From assembly GCF_040954835.1 (NCBI RefSeq), contig NC_090718.1:11981532-12045531 (forward strand): 64,000 nt of DNA. Reading direction: 5' to 3'. Below, piece after piece: positions 1-11,499 of the stretch. The notes under the pieces are model-generated. The model worked only from the letters and a program-made list of their open reading frames with translations. It was not told where the DNA came from and made no database searches. This DNA comes from Lepisosteus oculatus (Eukaryota > Chordata > Actinopteri > Semionotiformes > Lepisosteidae). Every line of letters begins with the position of its first letter. The first letter of the stretch is position 1. A program made the position numbers and the translations under genes.

Positions 1-161
1 GACACAGGAAGACTAAACTGCCCAGAGTGGACAGGCTCAGTGACCACAGTCTGACCATAGACACTGGGCGACACAGGAAGACCCGGCTGCCCAGAGAGGA
101 CAGGCTCAGTGACCACAGCCTGACCATAGACACTGGGTGGCACACAGACCCGACTACCCAG
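1..161. repeat. 69-bp tandem repeat, two full copies and a partial third
   Basis: Copy 1 runs 1-69, copy 2 runs 70-138, and a decayed third copy starts at 139. Copies 1 and 2 differ at only a few positions. The unit is 69 bp, a multiple of three, so it duplicates 23 codons without breaking the frame of the retroelement-like reading described in the next entry. The array may continue to the left of the window. Confidence 0.85.
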
Positions 162-398
162 ACAGGCTGTTCTCTCCCTGCCAGCAGGGAAAAGCAGACA
201 CAGAGATACACTTTTTGCTACACTGCAAGAAATACGCCGGAACAAAATTTTTACCGAAAATAACAAATCAAATTCCAGAATTCCCACACCTGCCGGAAAC
301 AGACCAGCTATCAAACACGCTGGGTGAGGGGGAAGATGGAGGCCCAGTAGGCGTAACAGCTGAAACTCTAGATCTTTTCTTTCTTTCTGCTCTGTAGC
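1..398 (+). mobile_element. retrotransposon C-terminal remnant (zinc-knuckle-like)
   Basis: The plus strand encodes a degraded protein segment. One frame (27-263) reads through the tandem repeat with basic residues around DTGRHRKTRLPRED. A second frame (137-397) contains CQQGKADTEIHFLLHC. A Cys-rich segment followed by HFLLHC resembles the short C-terminal zinc-binding regions (zf-RVT type) found in fish non-LTR retrotransposons. The two readings are in different frames, so there is a frameshift near 160 and the copy is dead. No reverse-transcriptase core is visible, because the element is cut by the window edge. The family is not identified, and the assignment rests on motif resemblance only. 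Confidence 0.45.
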
Positions 399-1284
399 GT
401 GAAAATTAACCTCTGCTTGTTCACGTGCAAAAATGTGCTGCTGACGCACAGGGTTACTGGGGCTTTACTGTCAGCAGAGGAGCCTGCCAGGAGCCCGCGG
501 GAGGGAGGAGAGGGGCGCAGGGGTCAGGAAGAATGGCAAAAGACACAAGAGGAGAGGACAGAGGAGGAGAAAAGGCAAGGGAGGAAACCCAGTGAGAGAA
601 GAGAGGGCTACGAGCCTGGGAAGAGTGGGGAAACACTAGCACAAGGGATGTGCATTTCTCTTCAGGTCGGTGAGTGTTCTTTTGTTCTGTAAACAAAGAA
701 GAGAATACTGCCCTAGATGTTTTTGGCCTCCCATTTTAATGAAGAGGAGAAAGGAAAACAGAGCCAAAGAAAGACCTAACGAGGGAGTGGCAGTGAAGAG
801 GCACAGTCGTGGGGAAGGGAACGTGCCCGGGTGTAGGAGGAAGTCACGGGGAGAGGCCGGGCATAGAGGCAGTCATTAAGAGCTTGGGTCTGGCTCTTTC
901 ATCCCCTCATTAAAAACCAAACAAAGCCAGGGAGCCTTGGGGGGCTGGGGTGTGCAAATGAGCCGCACTGATGGATGGCTGGGGAGATGTGGGGGTGTAC
1001 TAGACATCCAAAACAAAACAGCAGCCCCTCTCTGACAGAGAGTCCTCCAGCTCTGAAAGATACAGGCGGGCTTCCACCTCAGCACGCCAAGGCCTGCTTC
1101 CCAACACACCCTGCCTGCCCACCACAAAGTCAAGGATCTGAGGGACTTGGAAAAGGCTGGCCCTCGCAGCGACACTCCAGGTCATGGTTTTTGTAGATCG
1201 AAATGATGCCTGTCGGGCAGCATGAGGTATTTAAAACACAGGAAAGCGATTTTCTCCTTTCTCAACATTAAATCACCTACTCAG
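399..1284. other. no gene seen; purine-rich sequence
   Basis: Plus-strand A/G-rich sequence lies around 480-860. Open frames are short, low in complexity and overlap on both strands. No splice-bounded exon or RNA gene was seen. Confidence 0.6.
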
Positions 1285-1515
1285 CACCACATGCATCAGT
1301 TTTAACCAGTCTGCATCAGTCCCATAAGCTGTACCACTGATCAAGTCCAGTCCAGTACTTGATAAAACCTGCACATCTCTAACACCTCTTCCAGCAGCAG
1401 CCTTAGTTTTTCCCAGGAGTCTCCCATCCAGGTACTGGCCAGGCTCACACCTGCTGAGCTTCAGCGGGTTGTCAGATGTGAGCCGCAGGGTGAGGAGGCT
1501 GCTGGCAGCAATCTT
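1285..1515 (-). repeat. 5S rRNA-derived SINE remnant
   Basis: The segment around 1,415-1,490 reads, as reverse complement, like the internal part of 5S rRNA: GTCTCCCATCCAGGTACTGG, then CCAGGCTCACACCTGCTGAGCTTC. Vertebrate 5S rRNA has the complement of CTTGGATGGGAGACC and AAGCAGGGTCGGGCCTGG in the same order. The preceding stretch with 'cagcagcagcctta' matches the body of the better copies at 34,915-35,200 and 55,683-56,205. This is a SINE3-type element that keeps only its head. Confidence 0.7.
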
Positions 1516-2609
1516 GCTAAAGACTGACCTCACTGTCACCACCTCCTCACCTCTAACTTCAGATTTAGATGTCTGCCACTCATCACTGTTTCCTACAACA
1601 TCACCTGGGTGCCCCTAGCCTTTAGAATTATTTGCTTTAAATCCGACAGGGGCTCCCTCACCGCAAGTGCTAAAATATTTGTATTATTAAGATTTCTTCT
1701 GTCAGCAGCCCTTCATGATTTATATGTGCCTTATGCATGCTTAGAGCTCTTCCCTTTGGCATTTAATGTAGTTAATGCATTCCATTCATGATACAAAGCA
1801 CTGCTTTGGAAGTTGCACTAAAACAAAAGATTATTCTTCAAACCCCCAACCCAGTCCTACATATCATTTTGAGTAAACCGATAACCACTTGAAAAAAACA
1901 TGAAACACTTAAGCACGAGGGCAGAAACACTGTTTTACCAGCCTAGAACATGATCCCTGCTATAAAAGATAAATGGATGGAGAAACAATCTGATCATGTA
2001 AGAAATAACAATCATTTTTAAGAGCAGGAACCACTATGGTTTATGGGATATTAATTCATGAGCTATAAGTGTTTTAATAACAACAGAAGTGTAATTCTAA
2101 TTCTGCTTTGCAAATATTTAGTCAAAGAAAGCAGCCATATACTGTATAGCTAGCTCACCCTTCTTAGGGCTCATCAGTGCGGTATAGCTGTACTCTGGTC
2201 AGAGAAACAAGTTTATAATTTGTTATTAAACACATTTCAAGACTTTAGTGTTTCCAAAAGCATGGGTTGCTGTGAATAATAGATAGATCTCTTAAAAAAC
2301 ATAGGCAGGGGAAAATAGAGGTGGATAGAAAGAGGGAGACAGCTATATGGTGATGGAGGGTGAAGAAACCTTTGCCTGCTAGGAGTTAACAATTAGGTCC
2401 TCAAGACCTGTTTCACACCTGGCTGGACAGCTTTCGTCAGGGTCTCTGGAGTGGAGGTGTAACTCATGTTTGTGATTAGAGACATGAAAGTGAATAGGGT
2501 CTTAGCTGATTAAGGTCTTGGTTAATTGCCCAGGGGTGACCTAACTGCCAACTTTCCAACCTTGTTTACACCTTATATGGTATGAAACTGCTACTGACCA
2601 ATCAAGTAA
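1516..2609. other. no gene seen; AT-rich intergenic sequence
   Basis: Only short open frames are present, with no recognisable protein motif, tRNA or repeat end. The sequence just left of the dispersed motif (2,380-2,600) may belong to the same unidentified element. Confidence 0.5.
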
Positions 2610-2676
2610 TAGGTTTATTCCATGCTGAAAAGAGAAGAAAGAAAACACAACATTTCGGCTGTGGAGCCTTCTTCGG
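2610..2676 (-). repeat. dispersed fish repeat, copy 1 of 2
   Basis: This segment of about 67 bp recurs at 40,630-40,696 in the same orientation, with only a few differences. Read on the minus strand it has GAAGAAGGCTCCACAGCC, then GAAA, a TTGTGTTTTC tract, and ends in CAGCATGGAATAAACCT. The second copy shows that it is repetitive. I recognise the motif as a common fish interspersed sequence but cannot name the family. Orientation is assigned from the AATAAA-containing end. Confidence 0.6.
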
Positions 2677-5600
2677 GTGTAATCACAAATCAAAAATGTA
2701 TGTTTTTGTCTGAAACTTTTGTTCATCTTCAAGAATAAAAGGGTGTTTCTGTCCTTAGGAAAGTGAGCGGGAGACAGGATTTACCTGTTAGCGTCATCTG
2801 TCCTTCTTTCTTTATTGCAATAGGGAAATCTCCAGCTCGATTTACTGAGAAAAGGGTCTCACAAGGGATAAAAGCACAGAGAGAAAAGGAGAAAAAGAGA
2901 GTGTGGTCAACAGTAAAAAGGAGAAAGAAAAAACCAGAGAAAAAGGCTGAGAGACAACAGGTATCAGAAAGAGAGTGGACACAAGGCAGCTGAAGAAGAC
3001 TGTTCCTTACTCAGACCACAACCCGATAAATGTATTTAAATATGCTAACAGTTGTGTAGGGCTCCCAAAATAACCATGTTGTGATTTAGCTGCCAGAACC
3101 GTTGCTGTCTAATAACTAATCTGTTATCGTCTGGAGTTTTTCTCTTTTTAACTAGGGGCCAAAATTAAACAGACCGATAAGCAGGATCCTCTGAGATTGT
3201 GAGTGCTAGCTGGTCATGGCAGGGATAGATTCATTGAATGCAGAATGCATTGTTTTACATCACCAAGAGTTGCAACACTCTTCAACAAGAAGTGTGCCAA
3301 ACCATTGAGCTTAGAAAAGGAAAAGTTGCTTTCATATGAACTAAGAAGATTTTGCTCCCTATTATCATATAGTAAAAATCAACACAGTGAGGAAATCAAT
3401 TTTCTTGAATTTCCCCTTTGTAACATTACAACTGTTTATTATTCTTTCACACCAAGAGTAAAAGTTTTAGAAATGCCTTTTTTTTCTGGCTGCCCTAGAC
3501 TTGTTAAGTGGATAAAGACAGTGGGTGTTGACTCAGGAAGCGACTGCAGTTCCAAAGTGGATTTCTTTTACAGAGGGAAAGAAAGGAATCTTATCTGTGA
3601 AATAAGATCAGTCCATAAAGAAGAATAATGGAGCCCATTGCCTGTCCTTCAGAGAAGCCCCGGGGACTTGTAAGAACACGTTAAGCGCTCTGTCAATCAC
3701 AATGTTTAATCAATCGCACAGTGAAAACGGCAGGGCACTCGTTACAGCTAGATTTAGAAGTAATTAGACAAAACGGCAATTGAGTCCACCTATTGATCTC
3801 GATTGAAGTCGTCCAACCCTGCTGCCCTTGCGTGCTGTTTCACTCTAAGACACTGCCCTGTGGGAGACTACTCTATCTTCTCAACACACTGCTCCTAAAA
3901 CAAATTCGGAGCCCCGCACCCCAATAAACCTCTAATATAACACCCCAGATATATCAAGATACACCTCCATGCATTCCAAACTTCCACTGAGCCTGCAAAG
4001 GAGCTATTGCATACTAACATATTAGATTTATTACATCAAAATCTACTTCTACTAATCTACTAATATGGTTATTATAACTTATCTACCAACTGAACCGAGG
4101 TGAACAAATCCCTAAATGCTCTACAAAAGGAAATGCAAAGCAATGTCATTGGAGGCCATCCTTAACAAAGCTTGAGTACAAAAGTATTTAGATACAGTAC
4201 TTGCAAACAGCAGTATATTTTGTTCCAATGAAAAACTGTCATTGTTTGTTTTAGGCCTGCAATGTCTCCCACTTGATTGGCATTTTTGTATTTTGCTATT
4301 CCAATTTAGAAGCATATTGTGTCCTAGAGCAATTAGCAGGAGTCAGTAGAGGGCAAAAAGCTAAAGAAAGTTTGAACACATGGCAAGAAAATGTTTTTTC
4401 TCGTCCTAAATACAAAATTGATTTTGATTCTGTGTGGAGTTTGTATGCTCACCCCTTGTTTCTGTGTTCACATGGGTTTCCTGCTATTACAGCACTTTGA
4501 AAATCAGAAATCACAAAGCTGTTTTTGTTTCCGAGATGCCTCCTGTCCTGGATAGAACCTCCAGGAGGGTATAAATACCAAAGAGTTCATACTGACATTG
4601 AGAAACTAGGTCATCGGTTGTTTAATTGCGATGTTGAAGGACAAGATCTAAAGAGGAAGCTTGAGAGACAACAAAGCTATCGTGTCCTTGACTGTCCAGT
4701 CCTGCATGCCACACACAGAAGACTCCTCGGGCAGGCAGATAAGCAGGTATTACCATCAACATTGCCAATTGCATACTCCCAATAGCACTTGGCCCTGAGG
4801 ACAGATTAGATCCTTCAGGAATCCTGTGGATGTACGGTTGGTGGATAGTGCCTCTGAAAGATGTACTGACATTGGATTGTCCTTGAAAAGAGGCAAAATG
4901 AAAATGAGATCAATACCACAAAATGTTCCCACTTCAGAGTTACAGAGTCTACAATGTGTAGGGCTGCAGGTTGTTAAAGAGAAGACTCTCTGAGAAAATG
5001 TACACTGTTGGAAGGTCACCTGGAATTTCACGTGGAGGAGCTAAATCGTCTGCCGGTTTCATGACCAAACAGAGGTTAAAGATGAGCTTTGGTCCCTCCC
5101 AAGTGAGACAAGTTATTTTGGTCTGTTTTTTGGATTTCTGATCTTCACTCTTGTCTGTGCCTTCTTATGATACAGCATGGCAAAAATGCATCTAACAACT
5201 CCCAGGTTTTTGACAATGAGCACAACTGGTGCCCTTCCAGAAGTGTTTTTGTTTTCAAAGAAGAAAGTGGATTGAAAATAAGTGTCTCGCTATCAGCATC
5301 ATATCCAAACCTTGACAGATGGAGGAGGAACGTAAGAACAATATGAAAAAGATTACAAACAAGAGGTGGGCATTTGTGCCGTCTAGCCAAGTTAGGAATA
5401 ACAGGACCTTCTGATGTAATGAAGTTGAGACAGAAACCTTACAAGAGCCGTAGCGTTTCCGATCCAAGTACAAGTCTTACTAAGCATGGTGGTAACGTCA
5501 TTATTTACAGAGAAGCCTCGCTCTCTGTACCCTGAGCAACAGCAAAAACATTTATAAAATTGGCAGGTACACCACATGCTGAGAACTATTAGTCAACTGT

Positions 5601-6229
5601 ATGGATTTCAATATCTGATAGGGTTTAGCAATATTTGCAAGATGTGCCCAAGCATTCTGTACTAACAGCTGCCGCATAAGATTATGCACACTTTCCCACT
5701 GCTGACACTGCGCTGTGTGTGGTGTGCCTGCTCTCATACATTATGGTACTGACACCGGCCTCTGAATTATACCTCGCTTCTCCTGTGGGAGTTTGTGATG
5801 GAAGTGCGGGGGAATTCATGGAATGTTCACAGGAGTAGATAACCAAATTCTCAGGCAGCTAGAGCACTCGAGAACAACAGTGAGGTTATAGCCTGCTCAC
5901 TTTGTATGCCTGGAGTTTTAGCCAAGACTGAAGGACGGTGAGAGGCTTGTGTATGATTATATCTTGCATCTCCTTTAAAAATCCAGGAGTCCCAAGTCTA
6001 TTTTTTTTAATTTAAATTATAAAAGAGTCCACATCAAACAAAAGGTTTGATTTGAGAAATGCTTTCAGGGCTACAGTCCTTGGTTCAGAAGTGCCCAGGA
6101 AGGAAGGTCAAGGTGCAAAAAACCCTGCAGCACATTAATGTACCTGTCTGTGCCGACCGCTCATGCCAGGGCCCATGTGGTGCTATTTAATCGCAGCACC
6201 ACCGGAGGATGGATGATAACCAAGCATCT
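2677..6229. other. no gene supported; AT-rich intergenic sequence
   Basis: The longest open frame (3,203-3,628 plus, 141 codons) has no recognisable domain and no flanking splice signals that I can defend. It is treated as chance. No other element was recognised. Confidence 0.5.
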
Positions 6230-6540
6230 TCAAGATACTGGCAAGGCAGTGGTTAGCATGACAGCCTTACAGCACTCGGGCAATTCCTGGGGCGCCATCC
6301 GTGTGGAGTTTGCACCCTCATTTGCGTGGTTTTCCTCTGGGTGCTCCAGTAGGTTCATTACTTCTGGAAAAACTGGCCCTGGTGTGAATGTGTGTGTGTC
6401 TGTGTCTGTGTGTGCCCTGTGATGGACTGTCGTCCTGTCCAGGGTATATCTTGCCTTGCGCCCGTTGCTTGTAAAGTTAGTCTCTGGCTTCCACGCAACC
6501 CTGTATTGGATAAAGCAGTTATAAAAATGAATGGATGGAC
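6230..6540 (+). mobile_element. ubiquitous fish SINE-like repeat ending in TGGATGG
   Basis: The order of blocks is diagnostic of the very common fish retroposon: a worn tRNA-like head ('gcagtggttagcatgacagc'), then 'gtgtggagtttgcaccctc', 'gcgtggttttcctctgggtg', a TG-rich microsatellite at about 6,384-6,416, 'ccctgtgatggactgtcgtc', 'ctgtccagggtatatcttgc', and the terminal 'aatgaatggatgg' near 6,527-6,539. The middle block that usually mentions 'cagtccaaagacatg' is altered. Opposite-strand or degraded copies lie at 21,853, 37,313 and 38,998. The family name is left open. Confidence 0.75.
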
Positions 6541-7930
6541 ACTGGCAGGAAGACAGTCTTGGGAATAACAAACCTTATCCTCTAAAAAAATATCAAATGG
6601 ATTGAAGCAGACCATAATGGGAGCTATGATGGAGATCACCCACATGGGCGCTAACTTTAATGAGAACGAATTAAGTTTCTTACTAATGCTCTGAGTTACC
6701 CTTCAGCAAGGAAACCCAAGATTTTAATTTATGTTTAGTGAACAAACTGTTTAAAATATGACATCCGTGCAGCAGATTTTATTTATTCTCTCTCTTGCAT
6801 AAACAAAGTTCTCACTGTGAGAAAGAACTATTACCAAAGGAGGCCGTGAAGAAGGAGCAAATTCTTTTACTCGGTTGACTAGTTTGTTAAGGTATTAGAT
6901 GCAGCTTCTGCTGGAGCCCATCCTGTTGCTCCTTAGTCATTCATCGCGACAATGCTAGCCAACAAATGGACTGATCAGTTTCAATGAAAACCAGCATATG
7001 GTATCATAAAAGACACAAATATTCCAGCGGAAGCATGGAAAAATTCCTGTGGTAAAGCATTTGTGATCCGAAAGCCTGTTTATTTTAAGGGCAGTCCCTT
7101 GCTGCTGGATTGAGATATTCTGAAACTGGGAATATTCTCTGGAGATTAAAACAAAAAAAGATAAGTGCTCTCTCACCTTATCTGCAAACTGTCCCTGGCA
7201 GAAAATCAACACAGGATAAACCAATGAACATCCCCCATTTCCTAAATCTCTCTCTCACTAGTGACTCTCAGTCGTCTGTTTACATTCCAGTCAGGACAGA
7301 ATCTACGGGTTGTTTAACCACCTACACATAGAAAAACCCTGGGCTCTGGTGTTCACACTCTCACTGCTGCAGGTTCCTATTAGGATAAGCCCTGCTTTGA
7401 TTGCATTTGCTAGAAATCCAGCAAACCAGGAACTGTCTCTAGTCATCGTGCAGTAATTTGCAAAATTCACAGGCAGGATTGTGAAATCAGGAACTGCGTG
7501 TGGAACGATGGTGCAGGTTTCCAGTTTTGTTATTCCAAATTTGGTCAACGATACGGGATGGAGAGGTCTGGCACATGCAAAAAACTTTTTAATGAAAATG
7601 TTATACAATCAAAAGACGAATTCCAGCAAAACCAGAGTGAGGAATTTCTCATGATTTATAGTACTCTGCCAGGAATAAGCACACAGATCACTGCAGGGCC
7701 ACCGTGTGTTAATACACAAGTTACTCCAGTATATTTCTCTATAGCAGGGATGTAGTACACAGTGAAAATACAATTGGTGTGCATTGTCTTTGCATTGTCT
7801 ATCAAGAGTACAGTATATACAGTACAGGGTATATAGAACATGCACCAGAATATAAACCAGAGCAGTAATTCTTGAATATACAGAAGCGTACAGCAAAAAT
7901 GAAGAGTGCATTGTACACAGGCTGCACTGA
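6541..7930. other. no gene seen
   Basis: The minus-strand open frame 7,656-8,108 overlaps and shadows the LINE fragment described next, so it is not annotated. No splice-bounded exon or RNA gene was recognised in this stretch. Confidence 0.5.
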
Positions 7931-8545
7931 AAATGTAACGTTTGGACATCACTGTTGTGTGCTGGGGCAGCAGCATCATAGCAAGAGATGTAAATAGGCT
8001 CAATAAACTCATCAAGAAAGCCGGCTCTGTGCTGGGGCTGAGCCTTGACCCGCTGGAGGTGGTGGCGGAGAGAAGATTACTGACCAAGCTCACAGCCATC
8101 ATGAACAACGCCTCTCATCCGCTACATGGGACTGATATTAGACAGCGGAGCACTTTTAGCAACAGACTGCTCCAGCTACAGTGTTCAAGGGAACGCTTCC
8201 GCAGGTCCTTCCTCCCAGCAGCTGTCAGGGTGTATAACACTGCCCGAGGCTAGGCTTGTCAGCCCTTTATCTGCTCGTCTATGGGCAGCATGTTGCACTA
8301 TTGTACTTTTTAGACACTCAATCTGTATATACCTATGGCATTTTGCACATATTTTATTGTTTACAGTGACTTTAGGCATATTTTGCACACAACGAACTCG
8401 ATTTATTTTATTTATTTTATTTTGCATTGCTGTACTTATTTAAATTTTTAGTCTGTTCCGAGGTCTGCTTTTGCTTGTCTTGGGCTGGGCTGCCGTAACA
8501 CCTCAATTTCCCTTCGGGATCAATAAAGTCTTATCTATCTACAGT
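7931..8545 (+). mobile_element. L2/CR1-like LINE 3' fragment
   Basis: The plus frame 7,942-8,253 encodes the end of a non-LTR reverse-transcriptase polyprotein. It carries DVNRLNKLIKKAGSVLG, then LTKLTAIMNNASHPLHG, then RERFRRSFLPAAVRVYN, which is the usual C-terminal order in fish elements of this kind. It is followed by about 290 bp of 3' UTR and by 'cccttcgggatcaataaagt' at about 8,512-8,531. The element then ends in a short TATCT-type repeat. It is 5'-truncated within the RT thumb region, as expected of LINE insertions. The frame is still open over 103 codons, so the copy is relatively young compared with the one at 22,740. Confidence 0.8.
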
Positions 8546-9239
8546 ATCATCTATCAGCTGCTGTGACATTCCCAGGAGTCCCCGACAGTCTCCTGCAGAA
8601 GACACTGCTCAACTAGGACACTTCGGGGATGCAATCCCAATTTCCACACACATAAACACGACTCCTTCAAAACTTTTTCGGTGATGCGAAGTAATGCGAT
8701 CAAATGCCAGTAGAAATCGTGGAATGATGCAATCAGGCTGCATATACTTTCACTTTGAGACTCAAACAGCACATTATCTAATAAATGCACAATACACCAA
8801 GATTTTTTTTGAAACCTTGCACTATCTGACTTTTATTTTCCCATCAGGTCTGTAAATGCCTACAACCCCTCTCAAAGCCATTAGTGTTTTCTGCAACGGG
8901 TCCATCTCAGATTTTCTGCTGAAGAGTTGGAATTTCGATGACTTCCGGACAGAAGCCTTTAAAAGTGGCATTATGCATTACAGCCCCCCCCCCCCCAGTT
9001 CAGCTGAAGATGGAGAGCATTTTCAGTTCCCAATAAACAACCAGAAACAGCATTTTAGTGCACAAGACTTTCCGACTCCCATGTAAATATTACATCTAAT
9101 TGAAGCTTACTTGCATTTTGGGCTTTCAGCGTGAAACCATTTTAAAAAAACACTAAAAACACAAGGCTTATCAAAAGAGCTATTAGCAAAGTAAGACGAG
9201 ATCCGCTTGGGGACAGTGGGAAATAAGTAAAGACGGTGC
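8546..9239. other. no gene seen
   Basis: AT-rich sequence with short frames only, interrupted by the poly-C run. Confidence 0.5.
8984..8996 (+). repeat. 13-nt poly-C run
   Basis: Thirteen consecutive C residues. A similar run occurs at 31,884-31,896. Its length may be unreliable in the assembly. Confidence 0.8.
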
Positions 9240-9620
9240 TTTAAGCCCAGTTAAAAGACAGTGAGGCCTGGGGGGCCTGTGTGGCTCGTCCGGGATATTA
9301 GCTCTCCGAAGACAAAGGCTCATCCCGGGGAGCGAAAGGGCCTGGAAACATGGCACTGGAACAGCGGGGTCCCCCCGGTGACAGCTGGGGACAGATTGCC
9401 CACTCCTCGCCGTCAGCCCATTAGAGTCGACTCCCACCCCCAAACCACTCTCCCCAGCGGGGGACCCCGACAGGGTCGGTCTCCAGTGTAACAGCACCCC
9501 AGTACAGCGCTCGAGGTCCTTCCCTAACGAGCCGGGCTGCAGCCCTGCCTTCTCCCCGGCCTGCCTAGCTTAGTCACCTCGGTGTCGCTGGCTGTCAGAA
9601 CAAGGGCCCCCCCGCAGCAC
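9240..9620. other. GC-rich island with tRNA-Pro 3'-end complement
   Basis: A locally GC-rich block of about 380 bp in AT-rich surroundings. Positions 9,283-9,296 (GGCTCGTCCGGGAT) equal the complement of the 3' end of vertebrate tRNA-Pro, the sequence used as a primer-binding site by tRNA-Pro-primed retroelements. An imperfect echo, GGCTCATCCCGGGG, follows at 9,317-9,330. The minus strand does not fold as a tRNA: the T-arm partner is missing. I see no LTR boundary beside it and no gag or pol reading frame after it. It could be a retroelement leader remnant, a tRNA fragment or coincidence. Confidence 0.3.
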
Positions 9621-11100
9621 CAATCCTGAAGGCTGCCCCAGTGTTCTGGGACATGATCAGAAGCAGGTAGCAGCGTCCTAACTGTAATTCTGGTTTCATG
9701 ATTATTATACATTTGTTTAATTGCCACAACAAAGAAGACCTTAAAAAATGTTCATGTGGAGAAAGCTGTTTCCTAAAAACGGCTCTTTATCAAACCACCT
9801 GTTATCATATCTCAACTACCTGAATCTTCTTTTAGGGGTCCCTGCTTGTTTCCTGATGCCTGGTGTTTATTTTGCGCTCATGTGCTGTACCTCTCTTCAT
9901 CAGTGATTCATGCTTTTAAAGTTATCACTGCATTCTAATTTAGAGAAATGAATTCGACGCCGCCTGGTTTTTGGATGTCTGCTGCAAATTTTCGTCAAAT
10001 TCAAAACACTGGCTGTGCCATTTTGAGACGGCATACATCTGACTACGCCCAGACAGTCTTTGCCTATTACAGAATGACATTAGCAAATGAAAGAGTGGGG
10101 CTCAGAGCGGACAGGAGATGTGGAAAACCGCTGTATGTAAGAACTGGAATGGTACAAACACGATCAGGCCATTCTGGCCATTGAGCTCATTTGGTTGGTA
10201 GAAGATTAAACAATCTGAAGATCTTATTCAGCCATTTCTTGAAGTGGGCCAAGGCTATCAGTTTTGATAACATAGCAGGACAGCCGGGGAGCCCAGCAGA
10301 ATAGTTCGTGAGAAGTGTGCTTGTTATTTTCCACGTAAAAACAAGGGAGAAGCTTTATGTTCTTAGAAAACTCAAGATTGATTTTTAAGACCTTTACTTG
10401 CAAGGGGAAAATGTACTTTAAATTAACAACTGGAATTAAGCTGAATTCTTTGTATGTACAAAATTCTCTTTAATGCCTTAGAATTATTTTAATGCATACC
10501 GATATACTCCAGACAAAAGCATTAAGATCCATTTTTATGAATCAACAGCATTTTTAAAGGCAATAATCATGAGCTTTATTCAGAAGTAATTCAATATTTT
10601 AACAATGGAGAACCTAGCATTTTAGTTTAGATAATGCAGATTAAACATATTTTCCTTTTATATTATCCCCAGAGAGCTTTGTCTTGTGCTGACAGCTGGC
10701 CTTTTTGAATGAGGCTGCTGAAGTCTAAGTGGTTTACAGTGCATTTATAGCTAAATGAGTGAACAGGGGCCATGAAGTGGCTTCCCTGTATTTGTTAAAG
10801 CTGACATGGTCTCACATATCTCTTTTTTCACACGTCTCCCCGCTGTCACTCAGCCAGGAGAATTCAGGAGGGGTGCCTGCTGCCCAATTATCTCTCCGAG
10901 AAACAACAAAGGGCTTTAATCGGAACCCTGTGGTTTCGCCCAGCCCAGCCCAGAGAACACGGATTTGAGCATGTCTAGGCCTACCATCCTATTCAAGCCT
11001 GGGGTTTTCCTGTGATCCCCCTCCCCCACAACACACTTCCCATCAGTCTACCCCCTGATGGGACACCAGCGGAGCTCTTAGTTTTAGAGGGCCAGCAACA
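9621..11100. other. no gene seen
   Basis: Intergenic AT-rich sequence. The open frames at 9,948-10,184 and 10,759-10,968 have no recognisable domain. Confidence 0.5.
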
Positions 11101-11499
11101 GCGCAGCACATACCGATATTTAATAAAACACTACATGTCATTAATCTTTACCTCAATTTCTAACATTCCCAGTGTGTAAAACTTTTGATGTCTCAGGAAA
11201 AATCTGAATGGACACACTTAAGACGCAGTTAATCCTTCCTCTCTGAAAAAAGCCCAGGATTTGAAGAAGAAACAATAATGTTGCACAGCTTTTACAGTCA
11301 GTCCAGGAGTCAAGAGATTATTACCCCCACTTTTTTGTTTTTAATCATTTTAAAGATTATCCCAGCTCCTGTGACATTCATGGAAATCATTGCAGAAACA
11401 AACAATCAAAATCTACAATTTTAAAGAAGCATCACAATAAACGGACTGCATTTAGAAAAGAACAAAAAACAGGAACTTTGCACTTTTGTACATTTAATA

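Noticed and set aside
3203-3628. 141-codon plus-strand frame
   Set aside because: No recognisable motif or transcript signals, and the composition matches the flanking AT-rich DNA.
7656-8108. 150-codon minus-strand frame
   Set aside because: It is partly antisense to the LINE coding fragment at 7,942-8,253, and the rest has no motif.
9240-9340. tRNA-Pro pseudogene on the minus strand
   Set aside because: Only the acceptor and 3' T-stem sequence match. The paired T-stem, anticodon arm and D-arm are absent.
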